Below, piece by piece: positions 55,490 through 63,844 of a stretch of DNA of 64,000 nucleotides. The number at the start of each line of letters is the position of its first letter. Position 1 is the stretch's first letter. This stretch comes from Oscillatoriales cyanobacterium. GTDB taxonomy: Bacteria > Cyanobacteriota > Cyanobacteriia > CACIAM-69d. The notes beneath the pieces were generated by a model, which had not been told where the DNA came from, searched no databases, and worked only from the letters and a program-made list of their open reading frames with translations. Position numbers and translations under genes: made by a program. The stretch spans positions 18,343 to 82,342 of the forward strand of contig RDXB01000029.1 in NCBI GenBank assembly GCA_004292515.1, written 5' to 3'.

Positions 55490-57364
55490 CTAACTAGGGC
55501 GATCGCCGTTGATGTAGGCCTGGGCCCGATCCCAGACTGCCCCTGCCACCTTGCGACCCAGGGCTAGGCCTTCCACGTTGTCGGCTTCCACATGGATGCC
55601 GCCATAGATGCGCGACAGACCCGATTCATTGGCCGCATCGCTGTAGGTTGCCCAGGACAGGGAGACCGGTGCTGTGGGCGTTTTGCCCGCATCGTAGCGG
55701 TTGCCGCCCACGGGTTGGGTAAAGGACAGCCCAAAGGTGTCACTCCCCGTGGCCCGTTGCAAAATCTCGGCCGCCGCCGCGCTAAAGGTACTGTGGCCAG
55801 AAACGTAGCTGGCAAAGGGCGGCGTGGGTGAAGCCGTGTTTTGGTAGGGCGTGAATTGTGTACCAGGCTTGGTCACGGTGCCTTGGCCTGGGCCGCCCCA
55901 AGTCTGCACCAGTTGATTTCCCTTGACGGCGGCAATTTCCGTGATCGGGCGGGCGGAGTCGTAGGCGCGCTTGGTTTCCCAGGCGGCGATCCCCGCATCC
56001 ATTACTGCATTACCCAAGGCGAAGAACATCTTGATGTCTTGATCCAGGGTGTGGCGATCGCGCTGGGACGCATATTGACCAATGCCGATCCAAGATCCGG
56101 GCGGGAAGGACGTGCCGCCGCCATCTTCCCAGAACTCCGCGATCGTCTTTTGGCGATCGGTCAGGGCGGCACTGATATTCAGCACTTGTTCGGCTTGGCG
56201 AATATATTCAGCACTGCCAAAGGCGGGCGGTGCGGCTGGCCGGAATTGCGCACCACTGGTCAAGCCAAAGGGCTTAACTTGGCCCCACTGGGGAGTCAGG
56301 AAGGATTGCACCTTGCCATCGGGTGTTTTCAGGGGTTGCCAATGGTCGGGATTGTTGATGCCGGTACTGCCGGTGGTGGTGTCGTGGGGTTGGTTGAGGG
56401 GTTTGTAGCCGGTGTAGTCGGCATAGGCTCCGGTGGCCCGATCGCCGAGTTGATTCGATCCATCCTGGTGGCGGGTGGTGAGCACAGCGCTGGCGGCGGC
56501 GTTGCCAATCCCGGCGGCGGAGGTGCGATCGATCCGGCTGTTGTTGGGGTCGAGGCCGATCGCGCTCAAGGCTCCATCAATCAGGGATTTTTGGGTGGGG
56601 AACAGATCCAGCAAACTGCGATAGGCCGCATAGGAAATCGCTTCAATTTTGTTTTCCAGGGTGTTTTCACGGGCAGTTTGTTGCCAACTGTTGTTTAGTT
56701 CCACCCCTGTGGCCTGGGGATCGTAGGCCGACCAGGCATCGTACATGGCCGTGTTGACAATGCCATAGGCCCGTGAGGCGATTGTTGGGCCGGGCTTGCT
56801 GTTGCGCACTGCCTGTCGAGCTACTTCATTCCAAAAGGGGACGGGGTTGCTGCGGAGGCTGCTGGGGGTGATCGGGACGGTCAGCTCAGTGCCCTGGCCG
56901 GTCAGCACATCAAACACGGCGGGCTTGGTGGTGGTCAGGGGTTGGGCCTGGAGTTCGATCGTGGCGCTCGCGAGTTTGTGGGGGCAGGCTGCCAGGATGT
57001 AGCTGCCGGGGTCGATCGCCGCATCAATGATCGATTTCCCCGCCCCCAGGGATGTTGATGAGCTGATCAATTCGCCGGGATCGATCGCCCCATTGCTGTT
57101 GCGATCGGCGATTAGCAGCAAGTCCACATTGCGATCGTTGCCCTGGGCGATCGCCTTGAGCGACACCGCTTGTGTCACATCCAACCGACAAAACGACCAG
57201 CGATCGGTGACGGGCCGAAAAACCTTACCTCCCCCCGCTGCGACCTCAAGAACATTAATGGCTGGCTTGGCTCCCAAGGAAATGTTGGGGACTCCATCAG
57301 GAATCGCGGCCGGCAAACCGCTAGCCGATTGAATTTCATTAATGGTTGAAAGGGTAGTAGCCAT
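55490..57364 (-). CDS. vanadium-dependent haloperoxidase / PAP2-superfamily phosphatase-like protein
   Basis: Complete motif set KRAYDSARP (KX6RP), YVSGHSTFSAAAAEIL (SGH), SRIYGGIH (SRX5H). Confidence 0.9.
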   Translation of the reverse strand: MATTLSTINEIQSASGLPAAIPDGVPNISLGAKPAINVLEVAAGGGKVFRPVTDRWSFCRLDVTQAVSLKAIAQGNDRNVDLLLIADRNSNGAIDPGELISSSTSLGAGKSIIDAAIDPGSYILAACPHKLASATIELQAQPLTTTKPAVFDVLTGQGTELTVPITPSSLRSNPVPFWNEVARQAVRNSKPGPTIASRAYGIVNTAMYDAWSAYDPQATGVELNNSWQQTARENTLENKIEAISYAAYRSLLDLFPTQKSLIDGALSAIGLDPNNSRIDRTSAAGIGNAAASAVLTTRHQDGSNQLGDRATGAYADYTGYKPLNQPHDTTTGSTGINNPDHWQPLKTPDGKVQSFLTPQWGQVKPFGLTSGAQFRPAAPPAFGSAEYIRQAEQVLNISAALTDRQKTIAEFWEDGGGTSFPPGSWIGIGQYASQRDRHTLDQDIKMFFALGNAVMDAGIAAWETKRAYDSARPITEIAAVKGNQLVQTWGGPGQGTVTKPGTQFTPYQNTASPTPPFASYVSGHSTFSAAAAEILQRATGSDTFGLSFTQPVGGNRYDAGKTPTAPVSLSWATYSDAANESGLSRIYGGIHVEADNVEGLALGRKVAGAVWDRAQAYINGDRPS

Positions 57365-58054
57365 AGTGAACAAGTTTTGAGTAGATGATGTCCAGTGCCG
57401 GATGGGAATTCTGGGTGGAGAAGAGGTAGGTGAAACGCGAGCCTGTGCAAAATTAATTCACCAATAAGGCTCATAGCCCCAGAGCTTTTTTACCCAGGTG
57501 GATTAGTATTGACTGATTAGTGTTGACTGCACAAATTAGCTCTAAGAACCCATGAAAACTTATCTCCCAAACAAATTAGGGTTAATTGATTGGGAGTGTT
57601 GGCAACCCATCTCAAGGCAGTTCAGAACGAGACTTGAGGGATGCCCAAACAACCAATGACTGGCTTCCCCAGCTTCTGCAATGGTGACGACCCAATGACC
57701 GTTAGGGCCAGGGTGATGACCAGCAGAATGCCAGCTTGTTCTTACAGGTGATCTCTGGCTGAGATTGATTGTGATCAGTTGATGATGCGATCAAGATCAC
57801 AAGCCTGAATAAGCTAGATCTGAGGTAACGAATCTGATTTCGGTTGGCTATTTCTACAAAAGCCAATATAACGCCTGAACTCTGGTCGTCAATCAAAAAA
57901 AGTGATTGTTTTTATGAAGAGATCGTAAATGTCAAAGATCAATAAATATTGTGTATTTCACCTGTGAGTAATAACGAGAGGTATCGTTGATAGCCCTGTT
58001 GGTTGTCTATTTTGGATAGTCAATAAAACTCATATCGACTTTGATCATCTGAGA

Positions 58055-58201
58055 GCATGTCTGAAAAGCCAAGATTGATACTCTGCAGGCCCCATCGATC
58101 GACGCAGATAAGGGGCTTGCGCATCTGGCCCCCAAAACTATTGGTGCTCGGCCCGGGTGGTGCTTGGCCCGGGTCAAAAGATACTTTCCAGACATCCTCT
58201 A
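58055..58201. repeat. family-A MITE-like repeat (inverse orientation)
   Basis: GCATGTCTGAAAAGCCAAGATTGATACTCTGCAGGCCCCATCGATCGACGCAGATAAGGGGCTTG...AAAAGATACTTTCCAGACATCCTC. Confidence 0.75.
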
Positions 58202-58398
58202 TAAGCGCGATCGCCCCTGCATTAGTCCTGTAGGTAACAGGTGCGCCCGACGATAGGAGTTGGGTGATCGGGTCTCTGAGGGGCGATCGCGGCGTGGCAA
58301 TCGGTTACTGAGGCGGGTGCTTCGCGCCGTTGTGGTGCAAATTGGTAGTTGAAGAATGGTGTTGGCAGGCGATCGCTGGTGCTGAGGGGATTGCTGAG

Positions 58399-61300
58399 AT
58401 GACAAGCGAACAGGTCTTGGGGCTTTTGGTGCTGTTGACGCTCTGTCCAGCGCTGGGGGCCCTGCCACTGACGGATTGGATTGTGCGCTTGGGAGCGGGC
58501 AAGCGATTGCACCGTCTCGGAACGGGCAACATTAGCGTGTCGGCGGCGTTCTACCATGCGGGCCCTTGGTGGGGGCTGCTGGCGGTGTCGGCGGAGGCCA
58601 TGAAAGGCTTAGGGGCTGTGTGGTTGGCGCGGCAATTTTTCCCCCTGGGGTCGGGCTGGGAATGGCTGACGATCGGGGGGGTGGTGCTGGGTCGTTACTG
58701 GGTGGGGCGCGGCGCGGGCATGACCAACGCCACCTGGGGGGCGATCGCCCATGAACCGGCGGCAGCGGGCCTGACTGCGGTGCTGACCTTGGCGGGTTTT
58801 GCGGTAATGCGCGATCGGCAAACCAGCCGTTTGTTGGTGTTGGCGGTCTATCCCCTGATGTTGGGGTTGCTGCATCCCAATGGGGTCGATCGGGTGGTGG
58901 GGGCTGTGTTGGTGGCGGCGATGCTGGGTTGGTTGTGCCAGACAGTGCCCGATGATTTGTCTCTATCTCGATCGGGCGCAGCAGCCGGATCTCAGGCAAC
59001 GATGGGCTTTTTTCAAGGACGGGCGGATTCTATGCTGTCTCTCGGACAAACGCTGGATGCTGATCGTGCAGGGCGCAAGGCGGCCACCTTGGCCCGGTTG
59101 AAGGCCTTTGGCTATCCGGTCTTGCCCGGTTGGGTGCTGCTGCCGGGGGATGATCCGGTGCTGCTGGCCAATCGGCTAGCGGGCCAGGAGGAATTGACGG
59201 AAGGATTGGCCCAAGCGATTTTTGAGCCGCCATTGATCGTGCGCTCGTCGGCGATCGGGGAGGATGGCGATCGCTCGGCGGCGGCGGGGTTGTATGAAAC
59301 CCTCAGTGATGTGCGCACGCCCTTGGAGTTGGTGGAAGCAGTGGCGGCGGTGTTTCAGTCCTACGATCGCCCGGCGGCCGTTGAATATCGGCGCGATCGG
59401 GGTCTGCCCGACCAAAGCATGGCCGTGTTGGTGCAGCCCCAAATCTCCGGGGCCTTTTCGGGCGTGGCCTTCAGTCGCGATCCCGTGACCCAGCAGGGCG
59501 AGACGGTGTTGGTGGAAGCCTTGCCGGGGGAAGCGGCCCAGGTGGTGTCGGGGCGGATCACGCCGGAGTCCTACCGGATTGAAGTGACCGACATGGACGT
59601 GGCGGCCTGGCGGGAGTCGCGATCGGTGGCTTTTCCCAACCGTGGAACGGCCAGCCAGTCGATCGAGTCTGAGCTGCGGTTGCTGGCCAGCAACAGCAAG
59701 GCAATTGATGCCGAAACTGGCACGGGCGATGTGCCTAGTTGGCTGGTGCGCGAAGTGGCCCTGCTGGCGCGGGATCTGGAGCTACATTTTGACGGCGTAC
59801 CCCAGGATTTGGAATGGACTTTTGATGGCCAAAATCTCTGGATTTTGCAGGCCCGACCGATCACGACGCTGCTGCCGGTTTGGACCAGACGCATCGCAGC
59901 CGACGTAATTCCCGGCACGATTCGGCCCCTCACTTGGTCGATTAATCGATCGCTCACCTGTGGCGCTTGGGGGCGGCTGTTTACCCTGGTTTTGGGCCAG
60001 CGGGCGGCGGGTCTGGATTTCTTGGAAACGGCCACCCTGTTCCATGGCCATGCCTATTTCAACGTCACGCTGCTGGGCGACTTGTTTCGGCGGATGGGGC
60101 TGCCCCCCGAGAGCCTCGAAGCCCTGACCCGAGGGAGCAAAATGAGTCGCCCGCCCCTGTCGGCCACCCTACGAAATTTGCCAGGGCTGTTGCGACTGGT
60201 GGGGCAAGAGTGGGGCCTGGAGCGATCGTTCCAGCGAGACTGGCAGCAACATTTACAACCGGGGTTGGCTAGTTTGGAGGCCTTGCCCGCCGAACAGTTG
60301 GCTGAACCCGATCGCCTGTTGGTGCGTGTGGATTGCATTTTGGGCCTGCTCGATCGCACCACGGACTACAGCATTTTGGCTCCCCTGAGCGCCGCCCTGC
60401 GCCAATCGATCGGGCGAGTAGACTTGGCTCAACTCGATGCCGGCCGCCATCCAGAAGTGGCCGCCACCCGCTGGCTACAAGGCTTGGCCCGACGAATGCA
60501 AACGGTGCTATCGATCGAAACGATCCAAGCCCTCGGGCAGCCGACAGCCGTTTGGGAGGCCTTGGCTGCCGAGCCGGCCGGTCGGGAAGTGATCGCTAGC
60601 TTCCATGTCTTTTTAGAAACCTATGGCTACCTGAGCGAGGTGGGCACTGATGTGGCGATTCCCACTTGGAGAGAAGTGCCAGAAGTGCCCCAAGCCATGT
60701 TGGTGCGCTTGGCCGCCGGCCCGATCGCCGACACATCCCCCACGCGATCGCAATCCTCAGCCGCCCAACGCCGCCTCGACTTAAAAGGTCAAGTGGCGGA
60801 GGTCTATAACAAGCTGCTGGCAGAATTGCGCTGGACAATGGTGACACTCGAACAGCGGTTGCTCAGTGCCCAACTGTTGCTACAGGCGGGCGACCTTTTC
60901 TACTTAGAAATCGATGAAGTGCGGCAGCTAGTCGCTGATCCCCAATGGGCCAAGCCCTTTGAAGCGCGCATTGCCCAGCGCCGCCAAGCCTTTGGGGAAT
61001 GGAAAAAAGCCACTGTTCCCAGCTTGGTTTATGGCCAAGAGCCGCCCCTCTGCGCGGTGGAGTGGACAGCGGCCCCGGCTCGATCGACCTTGCGAGGACT
61101 GGGGGGCAGTCCTGGCCAAACGGAGGGCCGGGCGATCGTGATTCGATCGCTGGAGGATTTGAACCTGGCCCCAGCGATCGGCCCGCGATCGGTCTTGGTT
61201 GTGCCCTACGTGGATGCCGCTTGGGGGCCGCTGCTGGTGCGAGCCGGTGGCCTGATCTGTGAAGCCGGTGGGCGACTGTCTCACGGGGCGATCGTGGCGC

Positions 61301-61413
61301 GGGAATATCGGATTCCGGCAGTTTTGGATGTGCCCAACGTGACCCAGCGCCTCCGCACCGGCCAGCGCCTCCGCATTGATGGCACGACCGGGGCGATCGA
61401 TATTCTGGATTAA
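58399..61413 (+). CDS. PlsY-like membrane domain fused to PEP synthase/rifampin-phosphotransferase-like dikinase
   Basis: N-term: LGTGNISVSAAFYHAG, AEAMKGLGAVWLARQF, several TM helices (PlsY-like). C-term: ATP-grasp PPDK-N (PPLIVRSSAIGEDGDRSAAAGLYETL, NLWILQARPITTLLPV) and swivelling phospho-His domain (AGGLICEAGGRLSHGAIVAREYRIPAV). Confidence 0.88.
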   Translation: MTSEQVLGLLVLLTLCPALGALPLTDWIVRLGAGKRLHRLGTGNISVSAAFYHAGPWWGLLAVSAEAMKGLGAVWLARQFFPLGSGWEWLTIGGVVLGRYWVGRGAGMTNATWGAIAHEPAAAGLTAVLTLAGFAVMRDRQTSRLLVLAVYPLMLGLLHPNGVDRVVGAVLVAAMLGWLCQTVPDDLSLSRSGAAAGSQATMGFFQGRADSMLSLGQTLDADRAGRKAATLARLKAFGYPVLPGWVLLPGDDPVLLANRLAGQEELTEGLAQAIFEPPLIVRSSAIGEDGDRSAAAGLYETLSDVRTPLELVEAVAAVFQSYDRPAAVEYRRDRGLPDQSMAVLVQPQISGAFSGVAFSRDPVTQQGETVLVEALPGEAAQVVSGRITPESYRIEVTDMDVAAWRESRSVAFPNRGTASQSIESELRLLASNSKAIDAETGTGDVPSWLVREVALLARDLELHFDGVPQDLEWTFDGQNLWILQARPITTLLPVWTRRIAADVIPGTIRPLTWSINRSLTCGAWGRLFTLVLGQRAAGLDFLETATLFHGHAYFNVTLLGDLFRRMGLPPESLEALTRGSKMSRPPLSATLRNLPGLLRLVGQEWGLERSFQRDWQQHLQPGLASLEALPAEQLAEPDRLLVRVDCILGLLDRTTDYSILAPLSAALRQSIGRVDLAQLDAGRHPEVAATRWLQGLARRMQTVLSIETIQALGQPTAVWEALAAEPAGREVIASFHVFLETYGYLSEVGTDVAIPTWREVPEVPQAMLVRLAAGPIADTSPTRSQSSAAQRRLDLKGQVAEVYNKLLAELRWTMVTLEQRLLSAQLLLQAGDLFYLEIDEVRQLVADPQWAKPFEARIAQRRQAFGEWKKATVPSLVYGQEPPLCAVEWTAAPARSTLRGLGGSPGQTEGRAIVIRSLEDLNLAPAIGPRSVLVVPYVDAAWGPLLVRAGGLICEAGGRLSHGAIVAREYRIPAVLDVPNVTQRLRTGQRLRIDGTTGAIDILD

Positions 61414-61989
61414 CGCTTGCTGGATTAACGCTTGCTGGATTAATGCTTGCTGGATTAACGCTTGCTGGATTAACGCTTGCTGGATTAATGCTTGCTGGAT
61501 TAATGCTTGCTGGATTAATGCTTGCTGGATTAATGCTTGGCGATCACCTACCCAGGCGATCGCCCTCGGCAAGTCCACGATCGGGCAAATTTGACCCGGC
61601 GATCGCTCCAAATCATCGGCAACCGACAACAGGGCACAAAGCTCATCGCGCAGGATTTGCAGATCTTCTATGCGGCGATCGATCTCGGTCAGCTTCCCGC
61701 GCAATTTTTGCTTGACCGTTGAGCAGGGCGCATAGCCGTTGTCATAAACCTTCAGCAGCTCGCTGATATCTTGCAGGCTCATGCCGAGGTGCTGGGCCTG
61801 TTTGATGAAAGCCAAGCGATCAAGCGTGTTGGGTGCAAACAGACGAAACCCGCCACTGGTGCGCTCGATCGACTGAATTAAACCCAAACTTTCGTAATAG
61901 CGAATGGTTTGAATCGAGCAACCGCTCTGCGATCGCACTTCGCCAATTTTGAGCAATCGATCATCTATATCCTCAATCATCTCGGTCAT
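60928..61989 (-). CDS. MerR-family transcriptional regulator; ORF extended through a tandem repeat into antisense of the neighbour
   Basis: LLKIGEVRSQSGCSIQTIRYYESLGLIQSIERTSGGFRLFAPNTLDRLAFIKQAQHLGMSLQDISELL; Cys at NGYAPCSTV and GQICPIVD. C-terminal part is (ALIQQ)n plus sequence antisense to 58399-61413. Confidence 0.82.
   Translation of the reverse strand: MTEMIEDIDDRLLKIGEVRSQSGCSIQTIRYYESLGLIQSIERTSGGFRLFAPNTLDRLAFIKQAQHLGMSLQDISELLKVYDNGYAPCSTVKQKLRGKLTEIDRRIEDLQILRDELCALLSVADDLERSPGQICPIVDLPRAIAWVGDRQALIQQALIQQALIQQALIQQALIQQALIQQALIQQALIQQALIQNIDRPGRAINAEALAGAEALGHVGHIQNCRNPIFPRHDRPVRQSPTGFTDQATGSHQQRPPSGIHVGHNQDRSRADRWGQVQILQRSNHDRPALRLARTAPQSSQGRSSRGRCPLHRAEGRLLAINQAGNSGFFPFPKGLAALGNARFKGLGPLGISD
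61411..61540. repeat. 15-bp tandem repeat TAAYGCTTGCTGGAT, 8 full copies plus a partial
   Basis: Units start at 61411, 61426, 61441, 61456, 61471, 61486, 61501, 61516, with a partial at 61531. Confidence 0.97.
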
Positions 61990-62250
61990 GGTCTCAGTCG
62001 TGAGTCTCAGACAGAACAGGAAGCGAGAACGTCAGTACATCGATCGTGGTCGGGTGCTTGACCCATCGTACGGTCTGATCTTACCCCCTGTCTTTTGGTC
62101 AGCGGAATTTCTGCCTAGCTCACCCCAATGAATGACGGATTCTTGGCATAAAGTCCTTGACCCCAGCCACAAAAACACAGGGGCGATCGCGTTGTTATGC
62201 AAAATATTTTTCAATTGTGATCAGGGGCGATCGCGTTTCGCCCCAGTTTG

Positions 62251-62706
62251 CTAGATAGACAACCAAGCAAACAGCTCGCGAACAGAAAGCTGCAACTCCT
62301 CAGCAAAGGGCGGCGAGGGAATAATCAAACTAGATTGATCCAAAACTTCCACAATGCCCAAATCTTGCTTTTGGGAATAAACAAACACCGTTTGCTCATC
62401 GGGATCAATCAGCCAGCCCATCTGAGCGCCGAATTTCAAGCAATGCAAGATGTTTTTGGTGACTCGCGTTTGGCTTTGGTCGGGCGAGAGGATTTCGATT
62501 GTCCAATCCGGGGCGATCGAAAACGCATTAGCAACTTCCCCGCTTTGATCCCGAGGAATGCGATCCCACAGAAACACAGCAATATCAGGAACCGTGGAGC
62601 GATCGCCAAAGGTACAACGCAACTCAGGAAACGCCCAAGCAATTCGCTGAGGTTTCAGGATGCGATGAATAGCGGATACCAGTTCTCCTTGAATAACACA
62701 TCGCAT
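62251..62706 (-). pseudogene. N-terminally truncated Uma2 family endonuclease
   Basis: Retains IAWAFPELRCTFGDRSTVPDIAVFLWDRIPRDQSGEV...PDWTIEILSPDQSQTRVTKNILHCLKFGAQMGWLIDPDEQTVFVY, but starts at the internal VIQGELVSAI segment. Confidence 0.7.
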
Positions 62707-63013
62707 AAATTATCTGAGCAGAATCTAAGATGGCTTGACGGCGTTGCTGATTGCGGCTGCGTTCTAGCCCCCGGCGGCTGATTAGATCAACTTTTCGCTG
62801 GAAAATTTGTTGAATCTCGTCTTCCATATCTGCCCAGTCAAACAGTGTCCAATGTGCATCTGGAGCAAACGAAATAAGCACATCAATATCACTACTTTCG
62901 GGCTGAAAATCATCTCTTAAGGCTGATCCAAACAACGAAAATTCTGTGATTTTCCATCGATGACAGAATGCTGAGATTTGGTTCTCATCGATCGCAACCT
63001 TTGAGGCAATCAC
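62624..63013 (-). CDS. MNT-type minimal nucleotidyltransferase domain protein
   Basis: ISAFCHRWKITEFSLFGSALRDDFQPESSDIDVLISFAPDAHWTLFDWADMEDEIQQIFQRKVDLISRRGLERSRNQQRRQAILDSAQIIYA: GSxxR...SDIDVLI catalytic motif. Confidence 0.88.
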   Translation of the reverse strand: MIASKVAIDENQISAFCHRWKITEFSLFGSALRDDFQPESSDIDVLISFAPDAHWTLFDWADMEDEIQQIFQRKVDLISRRGLERSRNQQRRQAILDSAQIIYAMCYSRRTGIRYSSHPETSANCLGVS

Positions 63014-63086
63014 CTAAAAATCTTGCATGATCAAACCTCTATGCATGACTGAGATGAAAGTCAATCGCAAAGATCGCTGAGATACG

Positions 63087-63440
63087 TTACTGCAACGAGT
63101 TGGCGACAGCAAACCCCGTCAATTCTCGGATTTTGGGTTCATGAAATGCCAAAACAATATCTGTTTTGGGTACGCCTGCTCGCATCAGGTCGGTGGCGAC
63201 TCCTTCTTCTGTCCAGTCCTCTTCAATCCAAAATTTCCCTTCTCGAATACGCACATAGACAGTTGGGCCATTGACGCGATCGCCCTTTTGCCAACCCAAA
63301 TTCATCCAGAGGTAGTGATGATTAACATCATCAGCAATCAAGAAAGTCTCTAAGCTGCCATTGTTTTTCTGGCGACAAAGTTCAACGTAACTCGCCAAAA
63401 TTTCCTTAATCAGCTTGGGATACTCAACTAATTTATCCAC
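63087..63440 (-). CDS. xisI: XisI family protein (fdxN element excision controlling factor-like)
   Basis: DKLVEYPKLIKEILASYVELCRQKNNGSLETFLIADDVNHHYLWMNLGWQKGDRVNGPTVYVRIREGKFWIEEDWTEEGVATDLMRAGVPKTDIVLAFHEPKIRELTGFAVA. Confidence 0.93.
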   Translation of the reverse strand: MDKLVEYPKLIKEILASYVELCRQKNNGSLETFLIADDVNHHYLWMNLGWQKGDRVNGPTVYVRIREGKFWIEEDWTEEGVATDLMRAGVPKTDIVLAFHEPKIRELTGFAVANSLQ

Positions 63441-63844
63441 TGTGTAATTTCCTCCATTTCAATATCAACAATAATCATGGATAGCGGATGTTTTTTGATA
63501 ATGAGCTGGGCAATATCTTGAATAAAAAAGGATTTATAAGACACTTCGCTAACGGCAATATATAGTTTTCGCTCTGGTGCTGTTTCTTCTAAAAGATAAC
63601 GATAAATATCGTATTGGCCAAGGGCTTCTTTCAGATCTTGAATTTTGGATTGACCAATAAAGCTTTTAACTTCTACAACCAGCTTCTGATCGGCTCGCTC
63701 GGCTGCGATCGGGCGTTCAGCCCCAAGATCTGCATAGAGAACTGTCTTTTGGTACTGGATGATGTATGGATCATCAGTAATCAGCCAACCATCTTTAATG
63801 AGTGCGCGTTTCACTGCATAGTGAATAATATCTAGCTTGGGCAT
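63428..63844 (-). CDS. xisH: XisH family protein (fdxN element excision controlling factor-like)
   Basis: DIIHYAVKRALIKDGWLITDDPYIIQ...YADLGAERPIAAERADQKLVVEVKSFIGQSKIQDLKEALGQYDIYRYLL; PD-(D/E)XK-like D...EVK. Overlaps xisI by 13 bp. Confidence 0.94.
   Translation of the reverse strand: MPKLDIIHYAVKRALIKDGWLITDDPYIIQYQKTVLYADLGAERPIAAERADQKLVVEVKSFIGQSKIQDLKEALGQYDIYRYLLEETAPERKLYIAVSEVSYKSFFIQDIAQLIIKKHPLSMIIVDIEMEEITQWIN

Noticed and set aside
61411-61540. Possible CRISPR array or integron-like repeats
   Set aside because: Direct head-to-tail 15-mers with no spacers; a minisatellite.
62170-62240. Duplicate CAGGGGCGATCGCGTT segments as a mobile-element footprint
   Set aside because: Two short copies containing HIP1 sites are expected by chance given HIP1 density; no further structure.
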